This document shows positions 10,474 through 18,656 of a stretch of 41,247 nt of DNA, piece by piece; within the stretch, counting starts at the first letter, position 1; every line of letters begins with the position of its first letter. The notes beneath the pieces are model-generated. The model searched no databases, was not told the origin of the DNA, and saw only the letters and a list, made by a program, of their open reading frames with translations. The translations under genes and the position numbers were made by a program. This stretch comes from an uncultured Clostridia bacterium (lineage in GTDB: Bacteria > Bacillota > Clostridia > Christensenellales > UBA3700): contig CAMWNK010000012.1 of NCBI GenBank assembly GCA_947175555.1, forward strand, positions 1-41,247, written 5' to 3'.

Positions 10474-10495
10474 GCACGGAGATATCCGTGCTTTT
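10474..10495 (+). terminator. Rho-independent terminator of rpsU
   Basis: GCACGGA pairs perfectly with TCCGTGC around loop GATA, is extended by AAG/CTT, and is followed directly by TTTT. It lies 16 nt after the rpsU stop. Confidence 0.88.
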
Positions 10496-10650
10496 CTATT
10501 TATCGGCTCATGATATTATGCGCTGCGGCAGCGCGCTCTTATTGATGTGGGCGAGTGGCTCGCATCCCTTATAGATACGATACTTAATATGCGTAATCTG
10601 CCTTATTAGACGCTAATTAATTAGGTATTGTATGAAAGATATTAAATAGA

Positions 10651-10686
10651 GTATAAGTCCCGCTCGGTGTAGAGCGGGACTTATGC
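10651..10686. terminator. Strong 15-bp hairpin in the 10458-10798 gap
   Basis: ATAAGTCCCGCTC (10653-10665) and GAGCGGGACTTAT (10672-10684) form a perfect 13-bp stem with a 6-nt loop, extended by T-G and G-C pairs. The T-tract is poor in both directions. It probably ends transcription of the small minus-strand gene at 10799-10918, about 110 nt upstream on that strand. No other gene was found between rpsU and that gene; a 15-bp palindrome (10520-10534) is the only further feature. Confidence 0.55.
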
Positions 10687-10734
10687 TACAGAGCTTATAA
10701 GCCTATTTTTGCACTATAACTCTGCATACGGTTG

Positions 10735-10796
10735 GCAGCGTCTTATAATGCCGCTATCGGATAGACGATATTGATAGTATCGCCTTATGACGCTGC
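10735..10796. repeat. Imperfect inverted repeat behind the small minus-strand gene
   Basis: GCAGCGTC (10735-10742) and GACGCTGC (10789-10796) are perfect 8-bp arms of a 62-nt segment. The interior can pair partly (CTATC with GATAG). It begins 2 nt beyond the stop of the 39-codon gene and would form a long 3' untranslated hairpin in its transcript. Confidence 0.45.
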
Positions 10797-10798
10797 TG

Positions 10799-10918
10799 TC
10801 AGTCGAGCGCCTTAATGATTTTTTCTTTAATCATTTCTTTGCCCGACGGCTTCTTGCTTTTTTGTACGGCAATGGCAGTAAGCATGCCTACGCTTATTCC
10901 CATCCAAAACTTATTCAT
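10799..10918 (-). CDS. Predicted 39-residue single-pass membrane peptide
   Basis: An ATG at 10918 (minus strand) is preceded by GGAGG with 6 nt spacing, as good a ribosome binding site as any in the window. The peptide starts MNKFWMGISVGMLTAIAV, a short hydrophobic helix, and continues with a Lys-rich amphipathic tail ending KEKIIKALD. Length and layout fit a small membrane protein; I do not recognise a family. It lies alone on the minus strand between two hairpins (10651-10686 and 10735-10796) and the terminator behind the phosphodiesterase gene. No clear promoter was seen in 10919-11142, which is otherwise empty. Function is unknown. Confidence 0.6.
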   Translation of the reverse strand: MNKFWMGISVGMLTAIAVQKSKKPSGKEMIKEKIIKALD

Positions 10919-11142
10919 AATACGCCTCCGTTATTTCTGCGCCGTATGTTACGGCTTCGTAAGTAGTATGTGCTAATGCCGAATATTGGCGCAAGGAAAA
11001 AAATGTATCTTGCTTTATAAGCCGCATTTTGCGATTTTCGACTTTTTTGAACGCTTTAATGACGTGTTCGTAATTATCGGCTGTAGTTTAATCGCAAAGA
11101 GCAAGTCGTGTAATTATATTGCGTCGCAGACGATTCGGCTAT

Positions 11143-11181
11143 AAAAAATATGCGTCCGCAGCAAATAGCCGCTACGGACGC
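11143..11181 (-). terminator. Rho-independent terminator of the phosphodiesterase gene
   Basis: On the minus strand an 11-bp stem (GCGTCCGTAGC with GCTGCGGACGC, one T-G pair) and an 8-nt loop are followed by a run of six T (A6 at 11143-11148 on the + strand). It begins 21 nt beyond the stop codon. Confidence 0.85.
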
Positions 11182-11201
11182 TACTAATACGTTCTTTTGA
11201 T

Positions 11202-11981
11202 TTAGGAGAGGGGAGTATTGCTCTTATCGGTAAATGATAAAGCGTCGTCTATCGAAATGTAGCCGTCGTTTTTATCCGAGTGCTCGAATATGATAGTGTC
11301 GGCATACCTGCGCGCAATGTCCAGCTGCGCGGGAGTGCGCACCGTCCAAGCAACTATCAGCTTGTCTTGATGCTTGGACTTTATCGAGGTGAAATAAGGC
11401 TTGCGCGTCTGGTCTACTCTCAAAGCGAGGAAGTCTACGTTGCGGTATTGCTTCATAAGTTTCAGCGCGCCTGTATGTAGGAATATAGGATCGTACAACT
11501 GTCCCGTTATGACCTCGGGATGATTGGACACCCACCAATCGACAATGCGGTTGTCAAAGGATTCAATACAGTAATTGCCGTTATAATCTTTCAGCCTGTC
11601 GTATACCGCGCGGCATACTTCTTCTACGCGGGAGCGGGCAGCGGGTTTGATTTCTATAATCATGCCCACATCGCCTGCTGTCAATTCGAGCACTTCGTCG
11701 AATAACGGTATACGATGGGGCGTGCCCATAAGTTTATAGCTGTCTAAGCGAGAAGTGTCTATTCGTGTCGTCTTGTCGGGCAGATTGCAGCTGCGCTTGA
11801 GATTATAATCGTGATGGACTATCAGCTTGCCGTCTAATGTGAGATAGACGTCATACTCATATCCAAGACCTAATTGCTTGGCTTTCTCGAAAGCGGGCAG
11901 TGAATTTTCCGGAATGCTCTTATTGTCGTGCAGTCCTCTGTGGCAGAAGGCGTTGCCTTTAATCCAGTTGAAGTCTTTCAT
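11202..11981 (-). CDS. Glycerophosphodiester phosphodiesterase family protein
   Basis: This 259-residue TIM-barrel enzyme carries the GDPD signature: CHRGLHDN near the N-terminus, PENSLPAF, then EYDVYLTLDGKLIVHHDYNL with the metal-binding Glu/Asp and catalytic His, and IIEIKP in the middle. It would hydrolyse glycerophosphodiesters to glycerol-3-phosphate and an alcohol. No signal peptide or membrane segment is seen, so it is cytoplasmic. ATG 11981 is chosen because AAGGAG lies 7 nt upstream; the longer frame from 12020 has no such support. A 12-bp palindrome with a central CG lies 37 nt upstream. The strong terminator behind it makes it a single-gene unit or the end of a unit with the LUD gene. 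Confidence 0.9.
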   Translation of the reverse strand: MKDFNWIKGNAFCHRGLHDNKSIPENSLPAFEKAKQLGLGYEYDVYLTLDGKLIVHHDYNLKRSCNLPDKTTRIDTSRLDSYKLMGTPHRIPLFDEVLELTAGDVGMIIEIKPAARSRVEEVCRAVYDRLKDYNGNYCIESFDNRIVDWWVSNHPEVITGQLYDPIFLHTGALKLMKQYRNVDFLALRVDQTRKPYFTSIKSKHQDKLIVAWTVRTPAQLDIARRYADTIIFEHSDKNDGYISIDDALSFTDKSNTPLS

Positions 11982-12017
11982 GCTTAATCTCCTTAAGCGG
12001 CAGTGTATATGTGCTCT

Positions 12018-12029
12018 CAAAGCGCTTTG
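12018..12029. promoter_or_regulatory. Palindrome resembling a LacI-family operator
   Basis: CAAAGCGCTTTG is a perfect 12-bp palindrome centred on CG, lying upstream of the phosphodiesterase ribosome binding site. GTGC and GCAC flank it as a looser outer repeat. CG-centred palindromes are typical of LacI/GalR-type sites, but no regulator is encoded nearby. It is a candidate only. Confidence 0.3.
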
Positions 12030-12119
12030 GCACTATTTGCAAGATACCTCTTATATTTGAGATAGCCGATAGTTGCGAAATCGCTTTTATTAGCGCGTCT
12101 TATTTGGTCGGTAGTTATC

Positions 12120-12734
12120 TCAATATCCGAGGCTTTCGCCTATCAATACCACGTGCACGGACTGTTGCCTGCGCATAGGGTGGTGCATGATAGTGGTAAC
12201 GTTGCATATGCAATCGGGACAGTTGCAGTAGCTGCACACTCCCGTTATCGCGCAAGGAGTCTTTTTATTGAGTCTGCGGGTGTTTGCGGGCGAGGCGACA
12301 TTACGGACGCGCTTGATTGCGCTGTCTATATTGTCGGTTACCTTATTGATGCCTATGACGTAGATGATATTGGGCACTCCGTATATCAATGCCGATACTC
12401 TGTTGCCCGCGCCGTCTATATTGACTATCTCTCCATCGTAGGTGAGAGCATTAGCGGAGGATATGTAATATTGGGCTTTAGCGGCTTTTTTATACATATC
12501 TTCTATCTTGTCCGCTTTGGCAAGAGAGTGGCAGTATACTTTGTTGCCGTCGCCGGCAAGTCTATCTATAAGCCCCATTTCCTTTACGGTCATGCTGCCG
12601 CCTATGCCTATCGTAGAGCCTCCGCCTATGATAGATAAGACGTGAGAGCTTGCCTCCTCGGCTGTGTCGAAGTACGAAGCTATGAATCCGCGTCTTGCGA
12701 GATTGGAGCATAGTAATTGCACGTTGTAAGCCAT
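12120..12734 (-). CDS. LUD domain-containing protein (lactate utilisation/DUF162 type)
   Basis: This 204-residue protein has the LUD fold signature: a Gly-rich phosphate-binding-like loop IGGGSTIGIGGSMTVKEMGL, SSANALTYDGEIVNIDGAGNRVSALIYG in short blocks, and VIGINKV. Near the C-terminus it has a Cys cluster (CAITGVCSYCNCPDCIC) that could bind metal or an Fe-S cluster, as seen in stand-alone clostridial members. LutB/LutC homologues take part in lactate oxidation; this stand-alone form has no assigned reaction. GGAGG lies 8 nt before the ATG. It is divergent from lepA. Confidence 0.85.
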   Translation of the reverse strand: MAYNVQLLCSNLARRGFIASYFDTAEEASSHVLSIIGGGSTIGIGGSMTVKEMGLIDRLAGDGNKVYCHSLAKADKIEDMYKKAAKAQYYISSANALTYDGEIVNIDGAGNRVSALIYGVPNIIYVIGINKVTDNIDSAIKRVRNVASPANTRRLNKKTPCAITGVCSYCNCPDCICNVTTIMHHPMRRQQSVHVVLIGESLGY

Positions 12735-12763
12735 ATTCTTTTCCTCCCTTTCATTACATGTAT

Positions 12764-12809
12764 ATTATACTAAATTTATTTGCTAATTACCATACTTTTT
12801 TTATATAAT
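12764..12809. promoter_or_regulatory. Divergent -10 boxes for the LUD gene and lepA
   Basis: On the minus strand TATAAT (12764-12769) lies 30 nt before the LUD start. On the plus strand TATAAT (12804-12809) lies 17 nt before lepA. Neither has a good -35 box at normal spacing, so the -10 boxes are the only support. Confidence 0.45.
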
Positions 12810-12826
12810 GATGCAAAGGATTGATT

Positions 12827-14629
12827 ATGTCGCGCGATCAGAGTAATATTCGTAATTTTTGTATAGTAGCCCACATAGACCACGGTAAAAGCACGCTTGC
12901 GGACAGGATAATGGACGTAACCGGCGCCGTGAGCAAGCGCGAGGCTAAGCAACAGCTGCTCGACAGTATGGACATCGAGCGGGAGAGAGGTATTACCATT
13001 AAGCTCACTCCCGTGCGTATGGAGTACGAGTATGGCGGCAAGACGTATATATTCAATCTTATAGATACCCCCGGGCACGTGGATTTTACCTACGAGGTAT
13101 CGCGCTCGCTCAAGGCATGCGAGGGCGCTATACTCATAGTAGATGCGTCTCAGGGCGTGGAAGCGCAGACGCTCACCAACGTATACCTTGCCGTGGACAA
13201 CGACTTGGAGATTATCCCCGTCATCAATAAGATAGACTTGCCTTCCGCCCGTCCCGAAGAGGTCAAGGCGGAGATTGAAGAGGTCATAGGTATTCCCGCA
13301 GACGATGCTCCGCTCATATCTGCTAAGGAGGGCGTAGGCATTGAAGAGGTGCTTGCCCAAGTAGTGGACAGATTGCCCCCGCCGTCGGGCGATATCGATA
13401 AGCCTCTTAAGGCGCTCGTATTCGACTCCTATTACGACAGCTATAAAGGCGCGGTATCTATCGTCAGGATATTCGACGGCACGGTATCTGCGGGCGACAG
13501 AATAATGATGATGTCTACGGGTATGCAGTTCGACGTTACGGAAGTGGGCTTTTTTACGCCCAATTCTCGCGCGGTAGAGCGGCTTGAGGCGGGAGACGTA
13601 GGTTATCTTTGCGCCAGCATCAAGAACGTGTCCGATACCAAGGTAGGCGATACGATTACTTCTTCTGTCAATCCCACCCCCGAGCCCTTGGCGGGCTTTA
13701 AGGAAGCGGAGCCTATGGTATACAGCGGCGTATATCCTGCCGACGGCGCGCATTACGACGACCTTAAAGATGCTTTGGAGAAGCTCAAGCTCAACGACGC
13801 CGCGCTCTTTTACGAGCCGGAGGTGTCTGCGGCTTTGGGCTTTGGATTCAGATGCGGCTTCCTCGGACTGCTGCATATGGAGATAATCGAGGAAAGGCTG
13901 GAGAGGGAGTTTAATCTCGATCTTGTTACCACCGCGCCGAGCGTATCGTACCGCGTCGTAACCACCTCGGGCGAGACAGTAGAGGTGTCCAACCCCACAA
14001 TGTTGCCGCCTGCGGGGCAGATAGACCATATGGAAGAGCCCGTTGTCAAGGCGGAGATATTCACGCCGCCCGAGTACGTAGGTACGGTCATGGAGCTGTG
14101 TCAGGACAAGCGCGGCACTTTCGTCAATATGACTTATATCGAGGCTAAGCGCGTCATGCTCGAGTACGAGATGCCGCTCAATGAGATAATATACGACTTT
14201 TTCGATTCTCTCAAGTCGCGCAGTAAGGGATATGCCAGTCTCGACTATGAGATACTCGGATATAAGCGGGGCGACCTCGTCAAGATGGATATATTGCTCA
14301 ACGGCGAGCTGTGCGATGCCTTATCGCTGATAATTCATAAAGACAAGGCTTACGCAAGGGGCAGAGTGATTGCCGAAAAGTTGAAAGATATTATCCCGAG
14401 ACAGCTGTTCGAGGTGCCTATTCAGGCGGCTATCGGCGGCAAGGTAATAGCAAGAGAGACGGTCAAAGCCGTGCGCAAGGACGTGCTTGCGAAGTGCTAC
14501 GGCGGAGATATCACGCGTAAAAAGAAGTTGCTCGAGAAACAGAAAGAGGGTAAAAAGCGCATGCGCCAAGTCGGCTCGGTAGAAGTGCCAAGCGAGGCTT
14601 TTATGACCATTCTTAAGTTCGATAAATAA
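12827..14629 (+). CDS. lepA: Elongation factor 4 (LepA)
   Basis: This 600-residue translational GTPase has G1 [10 protein letters not shown], switch/G2 region [10 protein letters not shown]3 DTPGHVDF and G4 NKIDLP, then domains II, III, V and the LepA-specific C-terminal domain. It back-translocates ribosomes or assists initiation under stress; its precise role is debated. ATG 12827 follows AAAGGA with 6 nt spacing; a TTG two codons earlier is less likely. Its TAA overlaps the hemW ATG, so the two are coupled, the same pair as in Bacillus. Confidence 0.97.
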   Translation: MSRDQSNIRNFCIVAHIDHGKSTLADRIMDVTGAVSKREAKQQLLDSMDIERERGITIKLTPVRMEYEYGGKTYIFNLIDTPGHVDFTYEVSRSLKACEGAILIVDASQGVEAQTLTNVYLAVDNDLEIIPVINKIDLPSARPEEVKAEIEEVIGIPADDAPLISAKEGVGIEEVLAQVVDRLPPPSGDIDKPLKALVFDSYYDSYKGAVSIVRIFDGTVSAGDRIMMMSTGMQFDVTEVGFFTPNSRAVERLEAGDVGYLCASIKNVSDTKVGDTITSSVNPTPEPLAGFKEAEPMVYSGVYPADGAHYDDLKDALEKLKLNDAALFYEPEVSAALGFGFRCGFLGLLHMEIIEERLEREFNLDLVTTAPSVSYRVVTTSGETVEVSNPTMLPPAGQIDHMEEPVVKAEIFTPPEYVGTVMELCQDKRGTFVNMTYIEAKRVMLEYEMPLNEIIYDFFDSLKSRSKGYASLDYEILGYKRGDLVKMDILLNGELCDALSLIIHKDKAYARGRVIAEKLKDIIPRQLFEVPIQAAIGGKVIARETVKAVRKDVLAKCYGGDITRKKKLLEKQKEGKKRMRQVGSVEVPSEAFMTILKFDK

Positions 14630-15738
14630 TGAATAATTCTTTAGGGGTGTATATCCATATACCTTTCTGCTCAAGCAGGTGCAAGTATTGCGATTTTGTA
14701 TCCTCTACAGGCGGCGAGGACGCCATGCGCGAGTATGTCGCCGCGCTTAAGGGCGAAATTCAAGCTCGCGCGACCGACTATGTAAATTATACCGTAGATA
14801 CATTGTTTATAGGCGGCGGCACTCCGTCCGCGCTGTATGTGGGAGGGGTAGAGGAGATAATACTTCACCTAAGGCGTAGCTTTAATTGCGACTTTACGGA
14901 AGCTACTGTCGAGTGCAATCCCGAATCGCTTACAGAGAATAAACTTGACGAATACATAAGCAGCGGCGTTACAAGGCTAAGCATAGGGGTGCAAAGTTTG
15001 AGCGATAATACTCTGTCCGCTTTGGGGCGCAGGCATACTGCGCCAATGGCAAGGCAAGCAGTTTCACTCGCCGTCGAGAGCGGATTGGACGTGAGCTGCG
15101 ACATTATGCTCGCTACTCCTTATCAGAGCCCTCATAGCGCGGCGCGCGATGCGGAAGAGCTATCCGATATGGGGGTAAGTCATATCTCCGCCTATATGCT
15201 TTCGTTGGAGCAAGGCACGCCTCTTGCGCGCGAATATTCTTGCGGCAAGTATAGCTACGATGACGACTGCGCCGCCGATATATATCAGGCTGTAGCCGAT
15301 AAACTGCATGAGAAGGGATTCGACAGATACGAGGTAAGCAACTGGGCTAAAGAAGGCAAGGAATGCCTGCACAATCTCAAGTATTGGAAGAGACTGCCAT
15401 ATCTCGGATTGGGAGCTGCGGCGCACAGCCTTATAGGCAATACACGGTTTTATAATTCTCACAGTATCGAGGAGTACCTTGAGGGAGCGCGCGACAGCTC
15501 GTATCCCGTCATCGCCGAGGCGGTGCTTACCGATAAAGAGGAGGAAGAGGAGCTTATTATGCTGTCGCTGCGCACATCGTCGGGGCTCGATACTTCGCAA
15601 ATGGGAAAAGAGGGGCGCAGGTATATAGAGAGAGCAAGGCGTAACCCTCGCTATTTCAATACGCACGGCGACAAAATCGTCGTTAAGGATGAATTTATAC
15701 CCGTGTTGTCGCAAGTAACGCTGTTGCTAATGGATTGA
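14629..15738 (+). CDS. hemW: Radical SAM heme chaperone HemW
   Basis: At 369 residues it has the radical-SAM CxxxCxxC motif at C14, C18 and C21 (FCSSRCKYCDF) and the family motifs FIGGGTPSAL, ECNPESL, RLSIGVQSL and ISAYMLSLEQGTPL. This four-cysteine block (CKYCDF) and the length of about 370 fit HemW, which delivers heme to respiratory enzymes, rather than the oxygen-independent coproporphyrinogen oxidase HemN. In Bacillus it directly precedes hrcA; here the hrcA cluster lies upstream instead. It overlaps the lepA stop by one base. Confidence 0.92.
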   Translation: MNNSLGVYIHIPFCSSRCKYCDFVSSTGGEDAMREYVAALKGEIQARATDYVNYTVDTLFIGGGTPSALYVGGVEEIILHLRRSFNCDFTEATVECNPESLTENKLDEYISSGVTRLSIGVQSLSDNTLSALGRRHTAPMARQAVSLAVESGLDVSCDIMLATPYQSPHSAARDAEELSDMGVSHISAYMLSLEQGTPLAREYSCGKYSYDDDCAADIYQAVADKLHEKGFDRYEVSNWAKEGKECLHNLKYWKRLPYLGLGAAAHSLIGNTRFYNSHSIEEYLEGARDSSYPVIAEAVLTDKEEEEELIMLSLRTSSGLDTSQMGKEGRRYIERARRNPRYFNTHGDKIVVKDEFIPVLSQVTLLLMD

Positions 15739-15811
15739 GGGCGCAATTTAATTTGATTCAAATAGTTGCCGTGAGATTGCAAATCAACGCATAATATAGT
15801 ATTATAGGGAC

Positions 15812-16729
15812 GTGGCTGTAAGACAAAACGCAGACAACTCACCGGTATTTAGGTGGATTATAAAGTTTATTTACGTGGTATATCTGGTGATATACGCCGT
15901 TTACGCTGTCAGCAATTATCTCAACGGAGAAGGCAGCTTTTTAGTCAACGTCATAGTCTTGAGCTTTACAAGTCTTTCCGCTCTGATATTGATTATTACC
16001 ACCATAATGGATTACGTCGTAAAAGACAGCGACACGCGCACCACCGCTAAGGTTACGCTGCATACTCTTAAGAATATGTTTAAGGTAATCAAGGTGGGCG
16101 TATCCGTGCTCGTCCTTATCAATACCATAAGCGACAACAGTTGGAATGCCTTCAATATCATCGTTATCGTGATATCGCTGCCTGTGAGCCTGCTGTTGCT
16201 GTGCATAGAGTATATCTACTTTTCCATAGCCAAGTACGTGCGTTATATCAGGAACGGCGGCATTAACTTGGACGACCTCGACGATGACGAGGCTGCCGTG
16301 CTTATAGAGATGCAGAAACATCGCCGTAAGAGTAGGAAGAATGCGGGATTTTTGTCCGCGCTGATGACGGGAGAGTTGACGGGAGAAGAGGATATCGACA
16401 CGGATGAAGATACTTTGGACGCTGTTAGGTCGGTTAAGAACGGCAGACGTTACCGCTTGCCCAGCAATTACGTGGAGCCCGAGCTTGTATTGGAAGAGGA
16501 GCTTGAAGAAATAAAAATCATGCAGAATTCTTCGGGCGATGACGATGATGAGTACATCAGTGAGGAGTCCGACACGGATAGCGATATATTCGAGCTGTGG
16601 CCGAGGGTAGTCCCTTCTTGCGGCAAGGTATATCCCAAGCCAGTTACTTGGATACCTCTTCCGAGAAAGCGCAGAAAGTATTACGACAGGCGTAGAGGTG
16701 GCTCGTCGATAGACAGAGACAGATATTGA
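15812..16729 (+). CDS. Uncharacterised multi-pass membrane protein with acidic/basic cytoplasmic tail
   Basis: I do not recognise a family for these 305 residues. The first half holds about four hydrophobic helices (around 15-35, 43-65, 93-107 and 115-140). The second half is hydrophilic: an acidic run (NLDDLDDDEAA), a basic block (KHRRKSRKN), further acidic stretches and a Tyr/Arg-rich end. The GTG start at 15812 is only one or two bases after AGGGA, too close for normal Shine-Dalgarno pairing, and AT-rich -10-like sequence lies just upstream, so a leaderless transcript is possible. It has a strong terminator and no partner genes. Confidence 0.75.
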   Translation: MAVRQNADNSPVFRWIIKFIYVVYLVIYAVYAVSNYLNGEGSFLVNVIVLSFTSLSALILIITTIMDYVVKDSDTRTTAKVTLHTLKNMFKVIKVGVSVLVLINTISDNSWNAFNIIVIVISLPVSLLLLCIEYIYFSIAKYVRYIRNGGINLDDLDDDEAAVLIEMQKHRRKSRKNAGFLSALMTGELTGEEDIDTDEDTLDAVRSVKNGRRYRLPSNYVEPELVLEEELEEIKIMQNSSGDDDDEYISEESDTDSDIFELWPRVVPSCGKVYPKPVTWIPLPRKRRKYYDRRRGGSSIDRDRY

Positions 16730-16757
16730 TACGGCATAATAAAATAGAAAGAGCATT

Positions 16758-16783
16758 AGGACCTATTGTAAGGTCCTTTTTTT
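16758..16783 (+). terminator. Rho-independent terminator
   Basis: AGGACCT (16758-16764) pairs with AGGTCCT (16771-16777) around loop ATTGTA and is followed by TTTTTT. It ends the unit of the membrane protein 29 nt upstream. Confidence 0.92.
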
Positions 16784-16846
16784 GTATCCTCTATAGGATT
16801 GACTTGGCTATTTACTATCGGCTTAAGCGCAGTTTATCGGAAAACA

Positions 16847-16874
16847 AATAAGCCCCGACGCGTCGGGGCTTATT
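16847..16874. terminator. Perfect 28-bp palindrome, terminator of the M28 gene
   Basis: AATAAGCCCCGACG and its exact complement CGTCGGGGCTTATT lie back to back. On the minus strand the hairpin is followed by a T-rich run. It lies 22 nt after the M28 peptidase stop and mainly serves that gene. Confidence 0.85.
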
Positions 16875-16896
16875 GTTGCAACAATTTAACTTAAGA

Positions 16897-18198
16897 TTAT
16901 TCTTGCGGCGCGACTATTTCGTCATTTGCAGCCGTATCGTCTTGCGTTTGCTCGCCTTGAGTTTCGGGAGCGGCAAAGCCGTATTTGTCAAACGTGTCGA
17001 TAAAGTCCATCGTGATATCGAACACTTTGGAAAGGCATTCGGGCGATAGATTGTCGTAGTTGTCCAATCTGGTGTGATAATACTTCTGTACGCTGGGATT
17101 CATTGCCGCAACCGATACGGCTTTATATCCGCCCATGGAGAAAGCCGCCGCGTCCGTAGCTCCCGCATATACGGAGCCGTAAGGAAGGTCCATGCCGTGC
17201 TTAGCAGCTACGCGTTTATAGAGCGCGCACGCTTCGTCGTCGTTGCGTACTATACCGTTGAGGTCTCTGTTGTATATTCCCAGATACTCGAGCTCGCGCA
17301 AGGTCTCGTAAGTGAGGAATACTGTCTCTACGTCTTGCTCCTTAGCGTAATCGGGATTATTCTTTACAAAGGCTTTTGCTCCGCGCAGCCCCGCCTCTTC
17401 CGAGCCGGTGATAAGGGCGACTACCTCGGTGTTTTGCAATTTGATGTCGTTGTCGCGCATGGTCTTGATTGCGGCTATTGCCATATAGCAGGCTGTAAGG
17501 TTGTCATTGGCGCCGGGGACGACTCTTCTTGTGTCGGCAAAGAACCAAAACGCTATAAAGAAAGGTACGAAAGCGCATGTCGCAACTCCCGCCCAAATAA
17601 GTCCGCCCGAGGGCATACCTATGGGGCCAGATATAACTATCGCGGCAATGGATGTGGCAAGTATGTAGAGCAGTCCTACTATTACTACGATAATGGAGCC
17701 GAGGAACATGGGATATCCGCCCACGTGATGCCAGTGCCACTCGTATACGGCGTCGGAGTGTCCGTTGATTACCACGCGGCGCTTCACCTCGCCTTCGGGC
17801 TTATATGCGCCGAGGACATTGCCCGACTCTCCCTTGTAGAACATCCAGTCAAGGGCGGGAAGATAAAATACGAATTGGAATATCAGCGGTATCACTGCTA
17901 TCGCGGCGCATACAATCGACATGACGGGCGCGAGGAAAAATATCGGTACGGCAAGTGTCAGAAATATGCTGACGAAGTATGTCCAGCCGAAGAAAGCGTG
18001 AGGAGCTACTTTGAATGACTCCGACTTGACTTCCGCGCCGAGGTCTGTCAGCGTGTCGGACATATAAGATAGTGCCTTGCGCTCGCCTTCGCTGCCGGGA
18101 TCTCTGTCTCCAAAGCTCGTGATTACGTGCTTGATTTCTTTTTGAATAAAGTCTACGCCGTCGTTGCGTTGAGACTCGCCTATTTCGCTCAACTTCAT
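16897..18198 (-). CDS. Membrane-embedded M28-family zinc aminopeptidase-like protein
   Basis: This 433-residue protein combines an M28 catalytic core with four hydrophobic segments. Candidate metal ligands are H147 and D149 (NGHSDAVYEW), D232 (PGANDNLTA), the catalytic pair E267-E268 (GSEEAGLRGA) and H375 (YYHTRLDNYDN). Two helices (about 70-115) precede the core, and two more (about 163-190 and 198-222) are inserted between D149 and D232. An even number of helices would return the chain to the same side of the membrane. The C-terminus is acidic and low-complexity. AGGAGG lies 5 nt before the ATG. It would act as an aminopeptidase or peptide amidase; the substrate is unknown. Confidence 0.85.
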   Translation of the reverse strand: MKLSEIGESQRNDGVDFIQKEIKHVITSFGDRDPGSEGERKALSYMSDTLTDLGAEVKSESFKVAPHAFFGWTYFVSIFLTLAVPIFFLAPVMSIVCAAIAVIPLIFQFVFYLPALDWMFYKGESGNVLGAYKPEGEVKRRVVINGHSDAVYEWHWHHVGGYPMFLGSIIVVIVGLLYILATSIAAIVISGPIGMPSGGLIWAGVATCAFVPFFIAFWFFADTRRVVPGANDNLTACYMAIAAIKTMRDNDIKLQNTEVVALITGSEEAGLRGAKAFVKNNPDYAKEQDVETVFLTYETLRELEYLGIYNRDLNGIVRNDDEACALYKRVAAKHGMDLPYGSVYAGATDAAAFSMGGYKAVSVAAMNPSVQKYYHTRLDNYDNLSPECLSKVFDITMDFIDTFDKYGFAAPETQGEQTQDDTAANDEIVAPQE

Positions 18199-18230
18199 AA
18201 TTTCCCTCCTAAGATGACTATGATGTTTTA

Positions 18231-18308
18231 ATTATAAGTTATCGTCGCCGCCGTGTCCAGTAAAAATACTAAATAACACTTGTAATGCCCGATAATTTAT
18301 GAGATAAT
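18231..18308. promoter_or_regulatory. Divergent promoter region
   Basis: The plus-strand promoter has TTGTAA (18280-18285), a 17-bp spacer and GATAAT (18303-18308), ahead of the small membrane protein. On the minus strand TATAAT (18231-18236) lies about 32 nt before the M28 gene; its -35 box is not clear. Confidence 0.55.
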
Positions 18309-18335
18309 ATAATATATAGTATGGAGAGTGTAAGG

Positions 18336-18656
18336 ATGAGCAGACGTTATTTCAAATTTTTCGTTGCGATAGTTGCCGTAGTCATGCTGGTGTCTCTTCT
18401 CGGATGCACGGTGCTTGCCGAGACGGAAAACGACTTAAACAAGAAGCAACTCTATCAGCCTTTATCGCTAAAAGATATATTCTTCTGGGTAGCTTTCGCG
18501 CTTCTTTTACTGGTAGTGGTATTTTTATGTTTCTTATTTACCAAGAGTAAAAAGTTTAAGCTGAAGCAGAGGGAGAAAATGATAGAGAGCGATAAGACGT
18601 ATACTCCGCCTGCTGTGATTAATATATCGGACGGCGATTCGGAAAATAAGTTATGA
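18336..18656 (+). CDS. Small two-helix membrane protein with possible lipobox
   Basis: The 106 residues start MSRRYFKFF, followed by a hydrophobic signal-like helix ending SLLGC, which could be a lipobox, or VLAE, which could be a signal peptidase I site. A second helix (FFWVAFALLLLVVVFLCFLF) and a Lys-rich then acidic cytoplasmic tail follow. No family is recognised. ATG 18336 is preferred over ATG 18321 because GGAG lies 9 nt before it and the promoter places the transcript start near 18315. The stop overlaps the next gene in ATGA, so the two proteins are probably made together. Confidence 0.7.
   Translation: MSRRYFKFFVAIVAVVMLVSLLGCTVLAETENDLNKKQLYQPLSLKDIFFWVAFALLLLVVVFLCFLFTKSKKFKLKQREKMIESDKTYTPPAVINISDGDSENKL

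Noticed and set aside
10520-10534. GCGCTGC-G-GCAGCGC palindrome
   Set aside because: The spacer is one base, no T-run follows, and no gene or promoter is near enough to give it a role.
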